Assembly: GCA_037501455.1 (NCBI GenBank)
Contig: CM074856.1
Location: forward strand, 48,017,001-48,081,000
Direction of reading: 5' to 3'
Source: Lantana camara
Taxonomy: Eukaryota; Streptophyta; Magnoliopsida; Lamiales; Verbenaceae
DNA length: 64,000 bases
Shown here: positions 32,972-47,900 of the stretch, one piece after another
Layout of the letters: each line of letters begins with the position of its first letter
Position numbering within the stretch: the stretch's first letter is position 1
The notes under the pieces: generated by a model
What the model was told of the DNA's origin: nothing
Seen by the model: only the letters and a program-made list of their open reading frames with translations
Databases searched by the model: none
Position numbers and translations under genes: made by a program

Positions 32972-35900
32972 TTAATCAAGCTTACGCACAATAAGTGGAG
33001 CCCCATATTGAGGTATTGAAGTGATAACTGCAAATGGAGCATGGACATAAGAAGGAGACAACTCCAATGAAAATTGTTGTAGGATCATTGCCACGACCAT
33101 TTTTGCCTCAATCATAGCAAAGTTCTGTCCGATACACACACGAGGGCCGGCGCTGAACGGTATGAAGGAAGAATTTATGAGTCCCCCTTCAGAAAATCTC
33201 TGTGGTTTGAACTCCTTTACGTCGTCACCCCAAATTTTAGGATCATAATTGAGCAGACCTGTTAGCAGACTTAGATGTACCCCTTTAGGAATAGTTAGAT
33301 TTCCTAATTTAACTGTCTTTGTCGGGCACTTAACCATAAATTGTCCGGGATACAATCTTAGAACTTCATACAGAATTATAGTCACCTGTCAACATATGAC
33401 ATAAATCAATTTCGCTTATTACAATCAACATTAATACAAAAACGTGTTTAGTAGGAGACTAGCTAGGGGCCCATGGATCCTCAGTTTTATTTTTCTGTTT
33501 CATCTTATATTTTATGTATTTGGTATGCTAAGTGTTATGGTAGACTCTATAATCTCAACCATCTATCAGTGCTTTTGATAACATAGTTGAACATTTTTGA
33601 TATGCGTAGTTGAGTGAAGTAGAAAGTAAAATGCAAAGCTAAAACCAAAATTTTGAACGATTTGCTAATATGGGGACTACCCTTCTAGTCAAGCCTTTGG
33701 TGGCCCCCATCCCCCTGAATTTTTATTTTTTTTTAATTTTTATATGTATATTTTTGATATATTTATGTTTTTGTTCTTTAATTTTTTGATATTTTAACTT
33801 TTCGCTCCCTCTAATTAAAAATTTCCCCCCTTTATTTTTGATATTTTAAATTTTCGCCCCCCCTCCACATTAAATCCTGACTCCGTCCCTGCTTCTAGTA
33901 TTTTATCCAACTAAAACAACTAATATATCATTATAGGATTATTATTACTTATCAACAATTAGAGTTATTTACTTCATACCCCCTGTACTAGGTGAAAAAA
34001 AAAAAAAAAAAAACTTGTGTTACAAAAATTAATACAAAAAATCTTGTGTTTTCAAAATATTTGCATGGCTCCCTGAAAATTTCTAGTGTTAGACACGCGC
34101 TAAAAGCGCAACCAGAACACTAATTTTCTCTACTTATTGGACGTGAAATGACTAATTTACCTTTTATATTCTGATATACATCATCTCACCTCTCTCTAAA
34201 AACTCCTTTTTATACTTGTTTATAGGGGTTATTCATGTAATTTTTATTTTGTACAGGATCTCTGTGCATATAAAAAAGTATTGAACATATACTTGTTTAT
34301 GAGGTTCTTCATGTAATTTTACTTTATACAGTCTTGTTGCATATAAAAAAGTATTGAACTATACAGAGAGATGTGTGATGTATATCAAAATATAAAAGGG
34401 TAAATTAGTCATTTTGAATCCAATAAATAGAGAAAATTAGTGTTCTAGTCGCGCTTTTAGCCCGTGTCCAACACCAGAATTTTTCAAGGTTCACCATGTA
34501 AATATTTTAAAAACACAAGGTTTCTTGTGTTAATTTTTGTAACATAGAGTTTTCTTTGCTCATTTCCCCTAACATAGGGGTGAAATATATAAAAAACCCT
34601 CAGACAATTATAAATTAGAATATGATAATAACACTACTACTGTTGTAAATTGTTTGCACGAGAAAACTTTCTGATTAATGTAACTAGAAAATTAAATTTT
34701 AAGAGATTAGGAAGTTTGTTGTAATATAGTTTATATATTTTGAAATAATTGATTAATAATTTATAAAACTATATATTGAGAAATTGACCGTAATGCAAAG
34801 TTAATTTTTTATTATGTTGGCCCATTTAATTTTAAATGTTTAAAAGCTATCTCTTAATTTTCCAATGGAAAAATAGTAAATTTCGTATACCAAATCGACC
34901 AATCCAATAGTTTTTGTATATCTCATTTTTTCGTGACAAAATAGGACTATATTTTAAAAATTATACAATTTAATGCACTTGTCCGGAATTCAGTTTTGCC
35001 TGTAGGAACCCGACCTGGTTATACACATGGTGACTCCTAGTTCGTCACGTGTAAAATCCGACGGGCAAAATCAATTTTCGGTGAAAAATATGCATTAAAT
35101 TGCTTGATTTGAAGATACGGTCTTATTTTGTCGCTAGAAAATAAAATATCAAAAACGCTAAATTAGTCGAGTTGATATACCAAATTTTTAATTTTCTCAT
35201 ATCCCCAATCAAAGCAATAAAGAGCGGGAACTTACAATCTTGAGGTGATTTAAGCCTTCATAAGTAGGTGTAGAAGTGCCAAAAACTCTCATAACCTCAT
35301 CTCTTGCTTTAGTCTGCCATTCAGGATATTTGCATAACATTATCATAGTCCACACTAATAAACTCGACGTTGTCTCGGATCCAGCAAAGAAGAATGTCCT
35401 GCATTCTTCAATCACATCTTCAGTACTCATTCCAGCATTCATGTTCCCATCTTCTTGAATGAATCTTGAATTCGATTCCATTAGAATACCTAACAAGTCA
35501 TCACTAGGATGATTGTTGGCTTTTTCACTGCCCATCATCTCATGCCTTCTCTCAATTACACATCTTAGTAAACTTTCAATTTCATTGTTGATAGCTTTCA
35601 CTTTCTTGTTTGCTTTCGTCGGAAGATATCTGTCATAAACGGGGTTAATCAAATTTTTTGTCCTATAATTGCGTTTTTGCTTGTTAATTAACAAAAATTA
35701 CATGTAGGACCCATGTGTTTAGCGTAATTGCAAATCAGAAATTCCCATTAAATACCCCTAAAGAGTTAAACGACAGTTATAGGCATAAAATTTTACATAT
35801 ATTAATAACTATTGGGTCTTTACAAACTTTAATTCATATATAGAAGTTAAAGTTGTAAATGATGGGGTCAGATTTCGTAAGGGTCAAACTCAGATCACTT

Positions 35901-38900
35901 TCAATTTGTTTATGGGGAAAACAAGGGGTGAAAACTCAAGTGAGTATCGCCGGAGATGGTGGGCTCAACCTGCTAGGACAAATACCAAGAAAAGAAAGGT
36001 CAGAAGGCCAAGTTGGGGGCACTGTGGGGGATACCCAGTTTGACTCTCCGACACTCAAATCAGATGATGATGATCTGAAGATTAAGATGTAGCAAAAACA
36101 GAGTTCAGGTGTGGAAGATTGTTTACAGTGGGAGAGATGAAGTCTCTTATTTATAGTTGAGGGTCAAAGACCCTTTAGTAATTGTAATCGTGTGGTCCTA
36201 GCATAATGTTGCCCTAACACGTGGCGTGATCAGGAGAAACCTAGGAGGAATCTTCTATAAAAACTAATGAAAAGTTGGTGGCAGACATCAATGGTAGGTG
36301 CGCGGGTGTGTACTGCATGTCAGAGAGCCATTTTAGGTTGGTAACGAGGGCGAGGTGCACGCTCGTGTTTGACCATAAGCCTTGGAGGCTCGCAGATCCG
36401 AGGGACATCTGGGGCAAGGCCTTTGGGATTATGAGAGGAGGTTTACACCTCGATACGTCCCCGTGGGAGGGTTCATACAAGGGCGAGGGGTTGTGAGGAT
36501 TCCGAGGGTCCCACACTTGAAAAAGCATCATCTTTGAGAGAATTAGAACAATCTGGGGAACGAATGAGAGGCTTGCTTCGAGGGTGACTCACGTGGGGCC
36601 CTGATTTCCATGTGTCGCACAACGACGATGCCACGTGTCAAAAACGAGGGTCAAGCGTATTTCTACCTCGTCATTCCCCCTCCCCCCCCCCCCCTTCCAA
36701 TTCTGCAGTCCTTAGTAATGAGGGCTGTAGAATTCTAACCCTTTTTTATCTTGAGGGTACGTCTTGGCGGGGAGCTTTGCGCTCGAATACTCTATTCTGA
36801 AATTGCATTTAATGCGGTCACTTCAAATTGACCGCTCGAGACATTCAGCATTAAATACTGATGGGGCGCGTGGATGCGCCTTTTTAGGAAATGACGGGTG
36901 TTTCTCAGATGGCGTGTGACGGTTCCCAAAAGGGGACAGTCACCAAGGCGGGAATGATTGCAAATTTTGAATTAATTACCTAAATCGCACCAACTTCCTT
37001 CCCTATAAATGGGGGATTTCACAATTTTCCAATCTTTACACATCATTGCGATCTTCAAGCATTCATATAATTCCAGAATTCCTTGTCATTCTCTGAAGAG
37101 TTTCGGGCGAACCCAAAACCTCCAAGACCTCTTCTCTTTAGGTATTTCACTGATCTTCTTCTAACATTCTGACTTGCTAACCGTAGATTGTTAGATCTCC
37201 TTCTTCCATAAATCATCCCTCACTGCTCTTCCATCATCTCCTCCAATATACGATGTCAAAAAGAATCATAGAAGAGACTGTGAGAGAAATAGATGAAATG
37301 GCTAGCTCTAGTTCTTCGTCTCAGAATCCTACTCCCCACCATTAAATGGTGGAGGACATGTTTGGAGATATCAGGGACGATGACTTAGATTCTGCTATAT
37401 CTGCCATGGGGGAGAGAAACCCAGGCGGTGTAGACCACATCTTTGAAGAGATGGAATTGGTAATGGAGGCGGAACAACAAGAGGTTACGTTACCGTTGAC
37501 GGAGAGTGTTACTCATCCCCACCGTCACACAATAACGGTGGCTATCCCAGCCCCAGCTCAAGAAGACGAGGGTGTTGGGCCCTCAGAAGACCCTCCCACA
37601 AAGCGCAGAAAGAAGGGGAAGAAATCCAAAAAATCCGCTGAGGATGAGGGCTCGGGTTTGCAGGCAACCAAGAGGATGCCCGATGAGACCCCTAGTACCA
37701 TAACGAGGGGAGATTTGGTCACCATGAGGGCTCTCCGATACTCGGACGAGCGCTTCACGTACAGAATCCCGACGGCGCACGAAAGAGCTAACCACCCCCC
37801 TCCGGGGTAGATGGCGGTTTACAGAGATGCAATTCAGGCTGGGGGGTTAAGATTTCCCATAGCGGTCCCTATGGCTAGTATTTGCAATCTCCTAAACTTG
37901 AGCCCTTCTCAAGTTGTACCCAATGGAATTGCCCTCATCAACGCCTTTGTTATAGTAATGAAATGCACCTGAAATGAGCCTTCCATCCATAATTTCAACA
38001 GCCTCTTTTAAGTAGTCCGATCGCCAAGCTGGTCCCCAACGGCTGGCTTTTATTACATTCAGGCCAAGTCAAACCTCATATTGATAGGCTCACCCTCGAC
38101 ATCCTATGGGACCAATTGGAAAGAGAAGTTATTTTTTGTGAGGGCCCCCGAGGGTGAGAATTTATGGGTTTCTCGAGAGTGGGTAGACCATGAAGATCCC
38201 TTGTGAGGTCCCGTTTGGACCCTTCATTCCCTATAACCTGGGCCTAGGAGTTAGCACGTGCCCTAAGGAACGTGCCCTGACTCATTAAGGCAAAAGAACT
38301 GATGGATGATGAGGAAGTCTTGTTTCTATGTGGGGTCATGAATGACCCCAAAATGATCGAAAACCCACCCGCTCGGAATTTGATGAGAGACAGTTAGATT
38401 CTAGGGAACTAACTTTAGATAGGGTTGCTGACTTTATTCTTGTATGCTTCTATATTTCGTGAGGAAAAGTTGACCCTGGTTCTTCTCTTTTTCAGGTTCT
38501 AGTATACTAATGGCGAGGAGAGGAGGGATGAGGAATGTGGCCAATCTCATTAAAACTCCCCAGAACCAAGGGCACCCCCAAAACCAGTAGCAACCGCCCC
38601 AGGATCAATAAGGGCAAAATCAAGGCCGTGGGGCTGGTCGAGGTGACGCTCGAGGAGGCCACCCAAGGAGCCTCAAGGGAACCAAGTTTAGCACTCTCGG
38701 AAGAGGAAGAGAATGCCTGATGCCATCCCTATAATTGGTAAAGGCAAAGAGGTGGTCGAGGGCGACCGTGGGGATGGAGAGACTTCCTCTTCTGAGGAAG
38801 AGAAGTTATGGAATTTCGAGCGTACTGGAGACGATGCGTTTCGTCTCCCGCCATCTCAGGGCCGCACCATGCTAAAAAATCATACACAAGCCCAGAACAT

Positions 38901-41900
38901 CACCTACGGGCTTTATCAAAGGATTCAGTTTATCGGGGACCACAAGCGGCTGTTTTTCCAGAGTGCCAATCAAGTGGCTGAGGATCTCGCCCACGCGCTT
39001 ATTTTCGTAAGTCCTTCATTTTCTCCTCCTATTTTCCTTCTGAAAAAATGCTAAGTGTTTGAAACCTTTTTTCCCTATACAGCAAATTCTCCCAAGGGTC
39101 AGGAATTTACAACAACGCTCGAATGTGTACCCTGAATCGAAGGCAAAGTACAAGAAGATGGTGCGAGCAGCCAACGTGTCCCAACTTTAATAGAAAAATG
39201 AAGTGCTGAGAGCCAAGTTTGAGTCCCTCGAGGTGGCGCATACCAAGGTGCAGGAGGAGTTGAAGAAGTCGGAGGCTTCTCGGAAGAAGTACCGTGCCGA
39301 TTTGGTGAATGCTGCTGAGAAATTTAGGCTGAACCTAAATGAGAGGAGTCAGCAGCTTAGTGCTGCAGAGAAGAAATATACTGAGGCCACCAGAAAAACT
39401 TGTGAAGAAGAATTCCAACGACTGCTTCCCGAGTGTATTGCGGAGGCTAATAAGGAGGCTCTAATCAAATTCTGCCACTCCAAGGCATTTGACTTTTCCG
39501 CCTCTCTTTACTGCTATAACGAGGCCCAAAATGTGTTCAACTTGGCGATCGAGCAGTTGATCCACTTGGGCTTGGCGGATGCTTCTTCTCGAGGGTGTTC
39601 AGATATGGGCCTGAGATTCGACGAGCGATGTGCAGTACCTGAGGACGGCTAGGATGACCCTAAGGCCAATCTTACGGAGCTTAAATACAATGATCTAGCC
39701 AGTCTCCTCCAGGATGAATTTATGGTGGCACGCCAAACGGAGGAGGCTCCCAGTGCTGAAATCAACGACGGGGTTATTGAAGCTGCATCTGCCCCCGAGG
39801 GCCCTCCGAAAAATGTGACCCAAGCGCCAACCAATGAGAACGCTCCTATTCCAGCGGTCGAGCCTGTTGCACTTTTGAACGCTCTTGATTCCAACGGTCA
39901 ATCTTCCCAAATCCAAGAGCCTGCTCTCCTAGTGCAAAATGAGGTGGTGGATTTGGAAGACGACCCAGCTCAGAAAGCATAAATTATTCTCCATCATCTG
40001 GCTGTAATTTCCTGTTCCAAACTTGTATTTTTTCCTTGTTTTGAATGAACTTCCAAGGGCAAGGATGCCCTCTTTTTTTGTACCCTCAATCGTCAGCTCC
40101 TTTTTCTTGAATTAATGAATGTTTCCATTTTCTTGCAATGCTTGTCTTTTATGCCTCTTACTCTGCGCTTATTTCGTCATATTCTGGCCATAAATACTGA
40201 GTAAAAAAGCTAAGTAAACATGACATATTAAACTTGCAAAATTTATTAAATCTCAAGCAAATAGTGGGTCCCGCTTTGAGGTTACCCTGGTTAAGACATA
40301 TAAAAACTTGTCAAAGTTTTCCATGATCATTAAGTCTTTAATGAACGCGAGGGTCCCGCTTTGAGAGTACCCTGGTTAAGACTTATAAAAACTTGCCTAA
40401 AAATTTCTTACAAACACAAGACGCGAGGGGTTTTTCCAGGAGAGCCCTTGATCATTTAAGAAATTTGTACAAGTACTCGTGAGGTGCACGAGGGACCTTA
40501 TTTCAAGGGTTCTCTGGCTATTCAAACGGTTTTCATAAGCACACGATGGGACTTGATTCGAGGGTCCCTAGTTACTTAGTGAATTTCTTGCATGTTTTGA
40601 AAGAACGCGAGGGCTCCTTCTCATAGGCTCCCTAGTTACAACTTTAGTATTACGAATGTTTATTTCAAAATGGGACGCGAGGGGCCACTTTGCGAGGACG
40701 CCCTGGTCAAGACTTATGAAAACCTATCCAAAGGTTTTCACGAGTGTTGGACGTGAGGGGTCCGTCAGGGCCCCTGGTCCTTTGAAGATATTTTGAGAGT
40801 TTGCAACGAGCACGAGGGACCTTATTCCAAAGGTTCCTTGGCTACTTAAGCATTTTTCTCAAGAATTTGTAAAACACGCGAGGGAACTTCTCCTGAGGGC
40901 TCCCCGGTTAACACTTGCCATTATGAATACCCATTTTAGATAGAACGCTAGGGGTTCATTTATGAGACTTCCCTGGTTATCCGGGGTATTCCTACGAGCG
41001 TCGAGTGAGTCCCCAGTTGGCTATTTTGCGACTTCGAGGGCGAACCAGAAGCGAGTTCCGGTTGGCTCTGCTTCTCGCCTTGGGACCCATTTTTTAGCGT
41101 TAACGAGCGTTCCGATGAGGGCGAACCTTGATGCGGAGTTTAGCGCTTGATAAGCAAAATCTTACCCTTAGTAAAAAGAAAATTCGCACGCCTTGGGCCT
41201 ATGTGGCTTTTGCCTAGGTTTCCAAGGGGGGATTTTTCGCCATACACAAGAACGCAAAAAAGATTTTACTTTAAAGAAAACCATCCCAATATATTGCGCT
41301 GGTAAACAAGAGATACACCGAGCCCCAAAAATGGGTTTCTTACAAAGCTATTTCAAGAACATTTAAACATAGAACCGTTAAAGGTTACATGCATTCTAAG
41401 GACTAAGGAGTCGCTCGCCTTGAAGTGTCTCGAGCGTGTAGGTATTATTAGCTCTGACTTGTGTGATTTTGAATGGTCCTTCCCAATTTGGATCCATTTT
41501 TCCCACATGCTTTTACTTTCTTCAAGACTAGGTCTCCCATCTGGAACGTCCTTTCTTTAACTCGCTTATTATACTGACGAGCCACTGAAACCTTGTACTT
41601 ATGGATACGCGCCCAAGCGTTGTCTCTCTTTCCCTCCAAAAGATCTAACTCAAGGGCTCTGTTTTCCTCTTTAGCTTCAGGCTCGAAGTACGCAACACGC
41701 GCAGATTCTTGTGCAATTTCTACGGGTATCATTGCCTCTGAACCATAGACGAGCGAGTAAGGGGTTTCGCCAGTGGTCGCTCGGGGGATGGTGCGATAAG
41801 CCCATAAAGCCCCTTGTAACTCCTCAGCCCACTCGCTCTTTTTGATTTCAAGCATAGTCTTTAAGTGTTGCAGAATGATTCTGTTGGTAATTTCAGCTTG

Positions 41901-44900
41901 CCCGTTGGCCTGAGAGTGACCCACGGAAGTGAAGTGTTGTTCAATGCCTAACTCCGAGCACCATTTCCTGGTATCTGCTGCTATGAATTGGGACCCGTTG
42001 TCTTAAATAAGCACCCTTAATGAAGTCTCTCATATCCTGAAGGTGATTTTGGCTACGGCCTCGGTCTCGGCCCACTTTGTAAAGTAATCGACGGCCAGGA
42101 TGACGAACTTTTTCTACCTGATTGCCATTGGCAAGGGGCCTACGATGTCAATGCCCCATTGGCCAAAGGGCCATGAGACGTCTATGGGGATTATATGAAC
42201 AGCTGGCAATTGGGGAACATTAGAGTGGAATTGGCACTTGGGGCATTTCTTGGAAAATGCGATGGCGCCTTGGAGGACCGAGGGCCAGTAAAATCCACTT
42301 CTCAGTATCTTTTTGTCAAGGACACACCCCCCAGAGTGATTTCGGCAACTCCCCCCATGAACATGTTCGAGGGTCTCTGTGGCTTACGAGGGCCTTAAGC
42401 ATCTCATCGATGGGCCTTGGTAGGATTTCTTGAAGAGTCTCCCCTCATGATCCAGGGAGAGACGAGGGGCCTTGTTCCTGATTTTTCGTGCCTCCACTTT
42501 GTCGGTGGGATAAACGCCATCTTTAAGAAATCGGACGATGTCATCGAGCCAACATGGCTCGCTGGGATCGATCATGGCTATCGCTCGGGTAGGATCTTTC
42601 CTTTTTATCAACGGTTTCTCTGTTCTCAGGAACGTTATGGAATGTTCATAGGATCCCTCGATGGCGGAAACAAATTTGGAAAGAGCGTCAGCATGCTCAT
42701 CTTCCGCTCGTGGAACCTGGAGTAAGTGAAATTCCTTGAACTCTTCAATTATCTCCTTTGCTTTCTCCAAATACTGTGTCATGGTGGTTTCTCGAGCCTC
42801 ATAGGTCCCTTCAATCTGACTTGCAATCAGTTATGAATCAACATGAGCTGTGACCCTGGAAGCTCCATTTTGAAAAGCAATTTTCAACCCTTGAATGAGA
42901 GTCTCGTACTCTGCCTTGTTATTCCTGACGTGGAAATCTAACTTGATTGCGAAGTCTATCTCAATTCCATTGGGGTCTCTAAGGGTTACCCCTGCTCCTC
43001 CCCCCTGAGAGGTCAAGGAACCATCTGTGTGCAGGACCCACAAAACGTTGTTTTTCAAAACGGGTGACTGTAAACCAAGACGCTCGACCAATAAATCTGC
43101 GACCACCTGTGCTTGTATGGCTGTCCTGGGTTCGAAGCTTATGTCATATTGGCTTAGTTCAATAGCCCATTTTATTAACCTTCCCGAAACGTCTGGTTTG
43201 GACAAAACCTGTCTCAACGACTGATCCGTAAGGACAATGATTGAGTGTGCCTGAAAATAAGGTCTTAGTCTCCGTGATGCATTAATGAGGGATAAGGCGG
43301 ACTTTTCGATTTCCAGATATTTCTTTTCAGTGCCCTATAGTGTTTTACTCAGATAGTAGACAGGCAGATGCTTGTGCTCGTGCACGGCTACCAAAACCGA
43401 GAGATACACGTATAAATTTTCACCCTCAACTGGCTTGGTTAAAAGTGGGGCGCACGAGACATAAGCCTTCATATCCTGTAACGCTTTTTCACACTCTTCA
43501 GTCCAAGCAAAATTTCGAGTTTTATGCAAGATTTTGAAAAACGGCAAATTCCTCTCGGCTGAGCAGGAAATGAACCTGTTCAAAGATATAATATTTCCCA
43601 CTAGCACTTGCACTTACCTGACGTTACGAGGGGATGGGATATCTAAGATGGTCTTGATCTTTTCCGGATTAGCTTCAATCCCACGTTGGCAAACCATATA
43701 GCCCAAGAATTTTTTCCCTCGTACCCCAGATGTACACTTAGAGGGATTCAGTTTCATGTTGTATCGCCGTAAGATGCTGAACATCCGCCTGAGATCTTCT
43801 AGGTGCGAGGATTGGCACTCACTTTTGACGATCATATCATCCACATAGACTTCCATGGACCCTCCAATTTCCTTTTCAAACATTTGACTGACTAGGCGCT
43901 GGTATGTGGCACCTGCGTTTTTGAGCCCAAAAGGCATGACCAAGAAGCAATAGACCCCCATGTGTACCACAAACGAGGTTTTGGGGCGGTCCTCAGGTGC
44001 CATCAAGATTTGGTAGTTCCTTTGAAAGACATCCATCATGCTCATGAGCTCACAACCCACGGTCGAATCCACCAGTTGATCAATTCGGGGTAAAGGATAA
44101 GGGCCCTTAGGGCAAAGCTTTGCTGAGATCCGTAAAATCGTTACACATTCTTCACTTGTTGGCGCTTTTGGGCAGTAGAACCACGTTGCAAAGACACTCT
44201 GGGTACAGTATGGGCTCAATATATTGTACATCAAGGAGTTTGTTTACTTTCTCCTCAATAATAACCTTCTTTTGAAATCCGTATATATCTTTCTTCTTCT
44301 GTTTGATCGGTTTGAAAGCGGTGTCCACGTTGAATCTGTGGACTATAATACTAGGGTCGATTTCCTTGAGGTCGGACGTTTTACAAGCAAAAACATCAAC
44401 ATTTTCCCTCAAAAAGTCGATCATCATGATCTGCGAGGGTCCTGAGAGGCTGGAGCAAATTTGAGTGGTCTTATCTTTGTTGCCTAGCTCTAACTCGACA
44501 GTTAGGAATTTTTCAGCTGGCTCAATCCGCACCTTCCGAAGAGGGATTTTGAGCGACTTTTTCTTCCCTGTCAAGCGGTTGTCAGCAGCTTCTTTTTCGC
44601 CCTCGTTCGCGTCTTCTTCCGAGGAAGATTCTCCGACCGCTCCAAGTAGTACGCCCTCAGGGGGGATTTCCGACATTAGGATCTTTTTTCTTGTTTTTCT
44701 TTTTATTCATTTTGGCCCTTTTCCGTATAGGGCCATCCTCATCCAAGTTGGGAAAATCCACTGATTTTTTAGTGGATCCAATTTGGGATGCCTTCTCAGC
44801 CTTGGGCTTTTTGAGGGAGAACATGTAGTACTTCCAAGCCTCCTTGACGTTGCAGAGAACCTCACCAACCCCCTCGGGGGTGGGGAACTTGATCTTCTGG

Positions 44901-47900
44901 TAGTATGTAGAGATGATTACCTTGAAGTCGACTAGGGCAGTCCGTCCGATTATGATGTTATAAGAAATCTTAATCTCCACAACCGCATAGGTGATTATGA
45001 GCGTCTTTCGCCGTAGGGCGCGACCAAAAGACGTGGCCAAGCGAATTTATCCTTGAGGGACAACCTCTGAGCCCCCAAAGCCAATGAGGAATGTTTTGAG
45101 GGGATCGAGGGGAATATTGGTGACATTCATTTTCTGGAAAGTGGTGTAAGGGAGAACATTAACGGAGCTTCCACTATCAACCAAAACCCTCTTTACAACG
45201 TGATTGTGAACATCTAGGCTAACCACCATGGGGCAGTCAGAGGTTTCACTGCACCCATAGGGTGTTACAATGTTCTTTAAGCCCCTGTCACTGAAACCTA
45301 TCACTTCATTCTCCTGGGGGTTTTGGGCGCTCGCTTCTTTGATAACATATACCTGTTTGGGCACCGAACGGCGCTGGTCGTAACTTCTGATATAACGTCG
45401 GCGAGAGGCGTTGGAATCTCCTCCCGATGAGCCTCCAGTGATCATGTGGATAACCACAAAAGGAGCATTTTCCTGATCAGATACTTTCTACTTGCCTCGG
45501 GTGCTGCTTTCTGGGCCTCGCCCTCGAGGGCTCCTTGAGTGCGATGGGCTCCTCCTCCTTTCTCTAGCCCGCTCGTTGCAGGACTTTCACAAATTCCTTC
45601 AAATAGCCCCCAGCGATAAGCCGTTGTATCTCACTTTCCAACTGGCGGCACTCGTCAGTGTCGTGCCCTTTCTGCTTGTGAAAAGCACAGTATTTCCCCA
45701 ACCACTTCTGGGACTCGGTTTCTCTCAGCTTTTGGGGACGCTTGAAAATTTTCTTATCCGAGAGAGCGTAAACTTCAGAGATGGGTCTGTTGAGGGGGAC
45801 CCGCTCGAGCCTGCTAGGAGGAGGTGGTGATCTGAGTCGCTCCTTGTGGTGCTCGTCCTGTACCCTCTCGCTTTTCTGGTGGCCGGGGTGTCTGGGAGCG
45901 TTTGATCCATACATATCTTCTAGCACGAAGTATGGCTCGACGATATCCCTCATGGCCATAAGGGATACTGGCCTCTTCTTGACGATGGCACCTACGAATT
46001 TCTTGCTCACGTATTGTTTGTGGTTGCAGCTTTGAAGAGCACGTGGATCAGGAAGTCCATCGAGGACCTTTCCACCAAGAGCACCTCTTTATTGAAACGA
46101 GCGAAGAAGGACCGGAGGAACTTGTGTTCACCCTGAACCAAGTTGTAGAGGGCCGTTGGCACGGTGATCGGGGTCTTCAAGGAGTTGAAATAATCCAAAA
46201 AGTCATTGGTGAGCTCTCCATATGATCTAATCGAGCGAGGTGGCAACCGTTTATACCATTCCTGGGCTATTCCCACGAGGGAAGTAACAAAAACCTTGGC
46301 CCAATAGTGACTAGAGTGCTCGTATATGTGCATGAGATGCAGAAAATGGTCCAAATGCTCTGTGGGGTTGGTGGTTCCATCGTAATGGTTGATGGAGGTG
46401 GGTACTTTGCCCATTCCCGCTTGGGCCATTAGGACTTCCTCCACGAGGGGAGACCCGGCCCCTCGCCAATGGGTGGTGATATCCCCCAGCGGGATCATAA
46501 TTTTCGTAATTCTCTCCTTGTTCCTGGTACCTAGGAGCGTGTTGTTATCGGGTCTGGTGACGAGCGTCTCTGGCATTGGCTCTCTCGTCCCCAGTATGGT
46601 GGACTTGAGACCGTGCTCGAGAGAGCTGTCCCACCATATCCTGTAACCCCTGCAGCTAGTCTTGCACAGCTGCGAGGAGGTTGGGGTCTTCTCCTCTCGC
46701 TTTGCTCCCTTGTTTCGATACTTGAGAGCCTTGTTTTGAGGCTTGGAAGTGAGCCTCATCATCAACGTTAATCCTCTCCACTGGCTCCTTGCCCTTGTCA
46801 TCCGGTGGGCGTTCCTCCCCTCCCCTAGCCGGGACTTCTTTTTCTTTGGCAAGTGGAAGTGGTGGCCGGGCTTGCAAAACAGTTTGGGCCGCCGTTAGAG
46901 GGTGAACCTGCCATCCTCCCATGGGAGGGGTTATCTGAGCGGCCGTCCCCGAGGGAAAATAGGTGGCGGTAAAGTTTTGCCAGGCGTTCTGGGCGGCCTG
47001 AACTTCGTACTGAGTGTAAATGGCCTGCAACTGCTGGGGCATCATAGGGGGTATCTCCACCCCCTCAATCTTTTTGGGGATGACGATGGGAAGCTGCATC
47101 CGGCCAGCGTGGTAAGGCGGGACCATGGGGAGCATAGGGGAAGGTGTCAAGGTGTATCCTAGCAGGGGCATCATGATGGGGTACCCTCCTGGGTGGATTT
47201 GGGTGAAGGACGGTTGACTCTGAGGGATATTCTGGGGAACCTGTAGCCCGGATCCTCCCGCCACCGTGACAGGGTGTTGTTCCGTGGTGATCCCCACCGT
47301 AGGAGCAACTTGTTCCGCCGTGGGGGGAACACCTCCAACTGGTGGCGCACCTCCGGTAACTGCTGAGAGTGAGAGGTCATCGCCGCCTCCTGCTGCGCCT
47401 GAACGGATGGTAACCATAGTGTAGGTGGTGCTTGTTTCTCGACCAGTAAATGTGAAGAAGAAGAAAAGGAAAGTGGTTTTCCCACAGACGGCGCCAAAAA
47501 TGATGGGGTTAGATTTCGTAAGGGTCAAACTCCGATCATTTTTAATTTGTTTATGGGGAAAACAGGGGGTGAAAATTCAAGTGAGTATCGCCGGAGATGG
47601 TAGGCTCAAATTGGTAGGACAAACACCAAGAAAAGAAAGGTCAGAAGGCCAAGCTAGGGGAACTAGGGGGGATACCCAGTTTGGCTCTCCGACGCTCAAG
47701 TCAGATGATGATCTGAAGATTAAGATGTAGCAGAAACAGAGTTCAGGTGTGGAAGATTGCTTACAGTGGGAGAGATGAAGTCTCTTATTTATAGTTGAGG
47801 GTCAGGGACCCTTTGGTAATTTTAACCGTGTGGTCCTGGCCTAATGTTTCCCTAACACGTGGCGTGATCAGCAGAAACCTAGGAGGAATCTCCTGCAAAA

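Noticed and set aside
42195..42725. Plus-strand ORFs across the Tat pol region
   Set aside because: Mirror frames of the minus-strand RNase H and integrase sequence.
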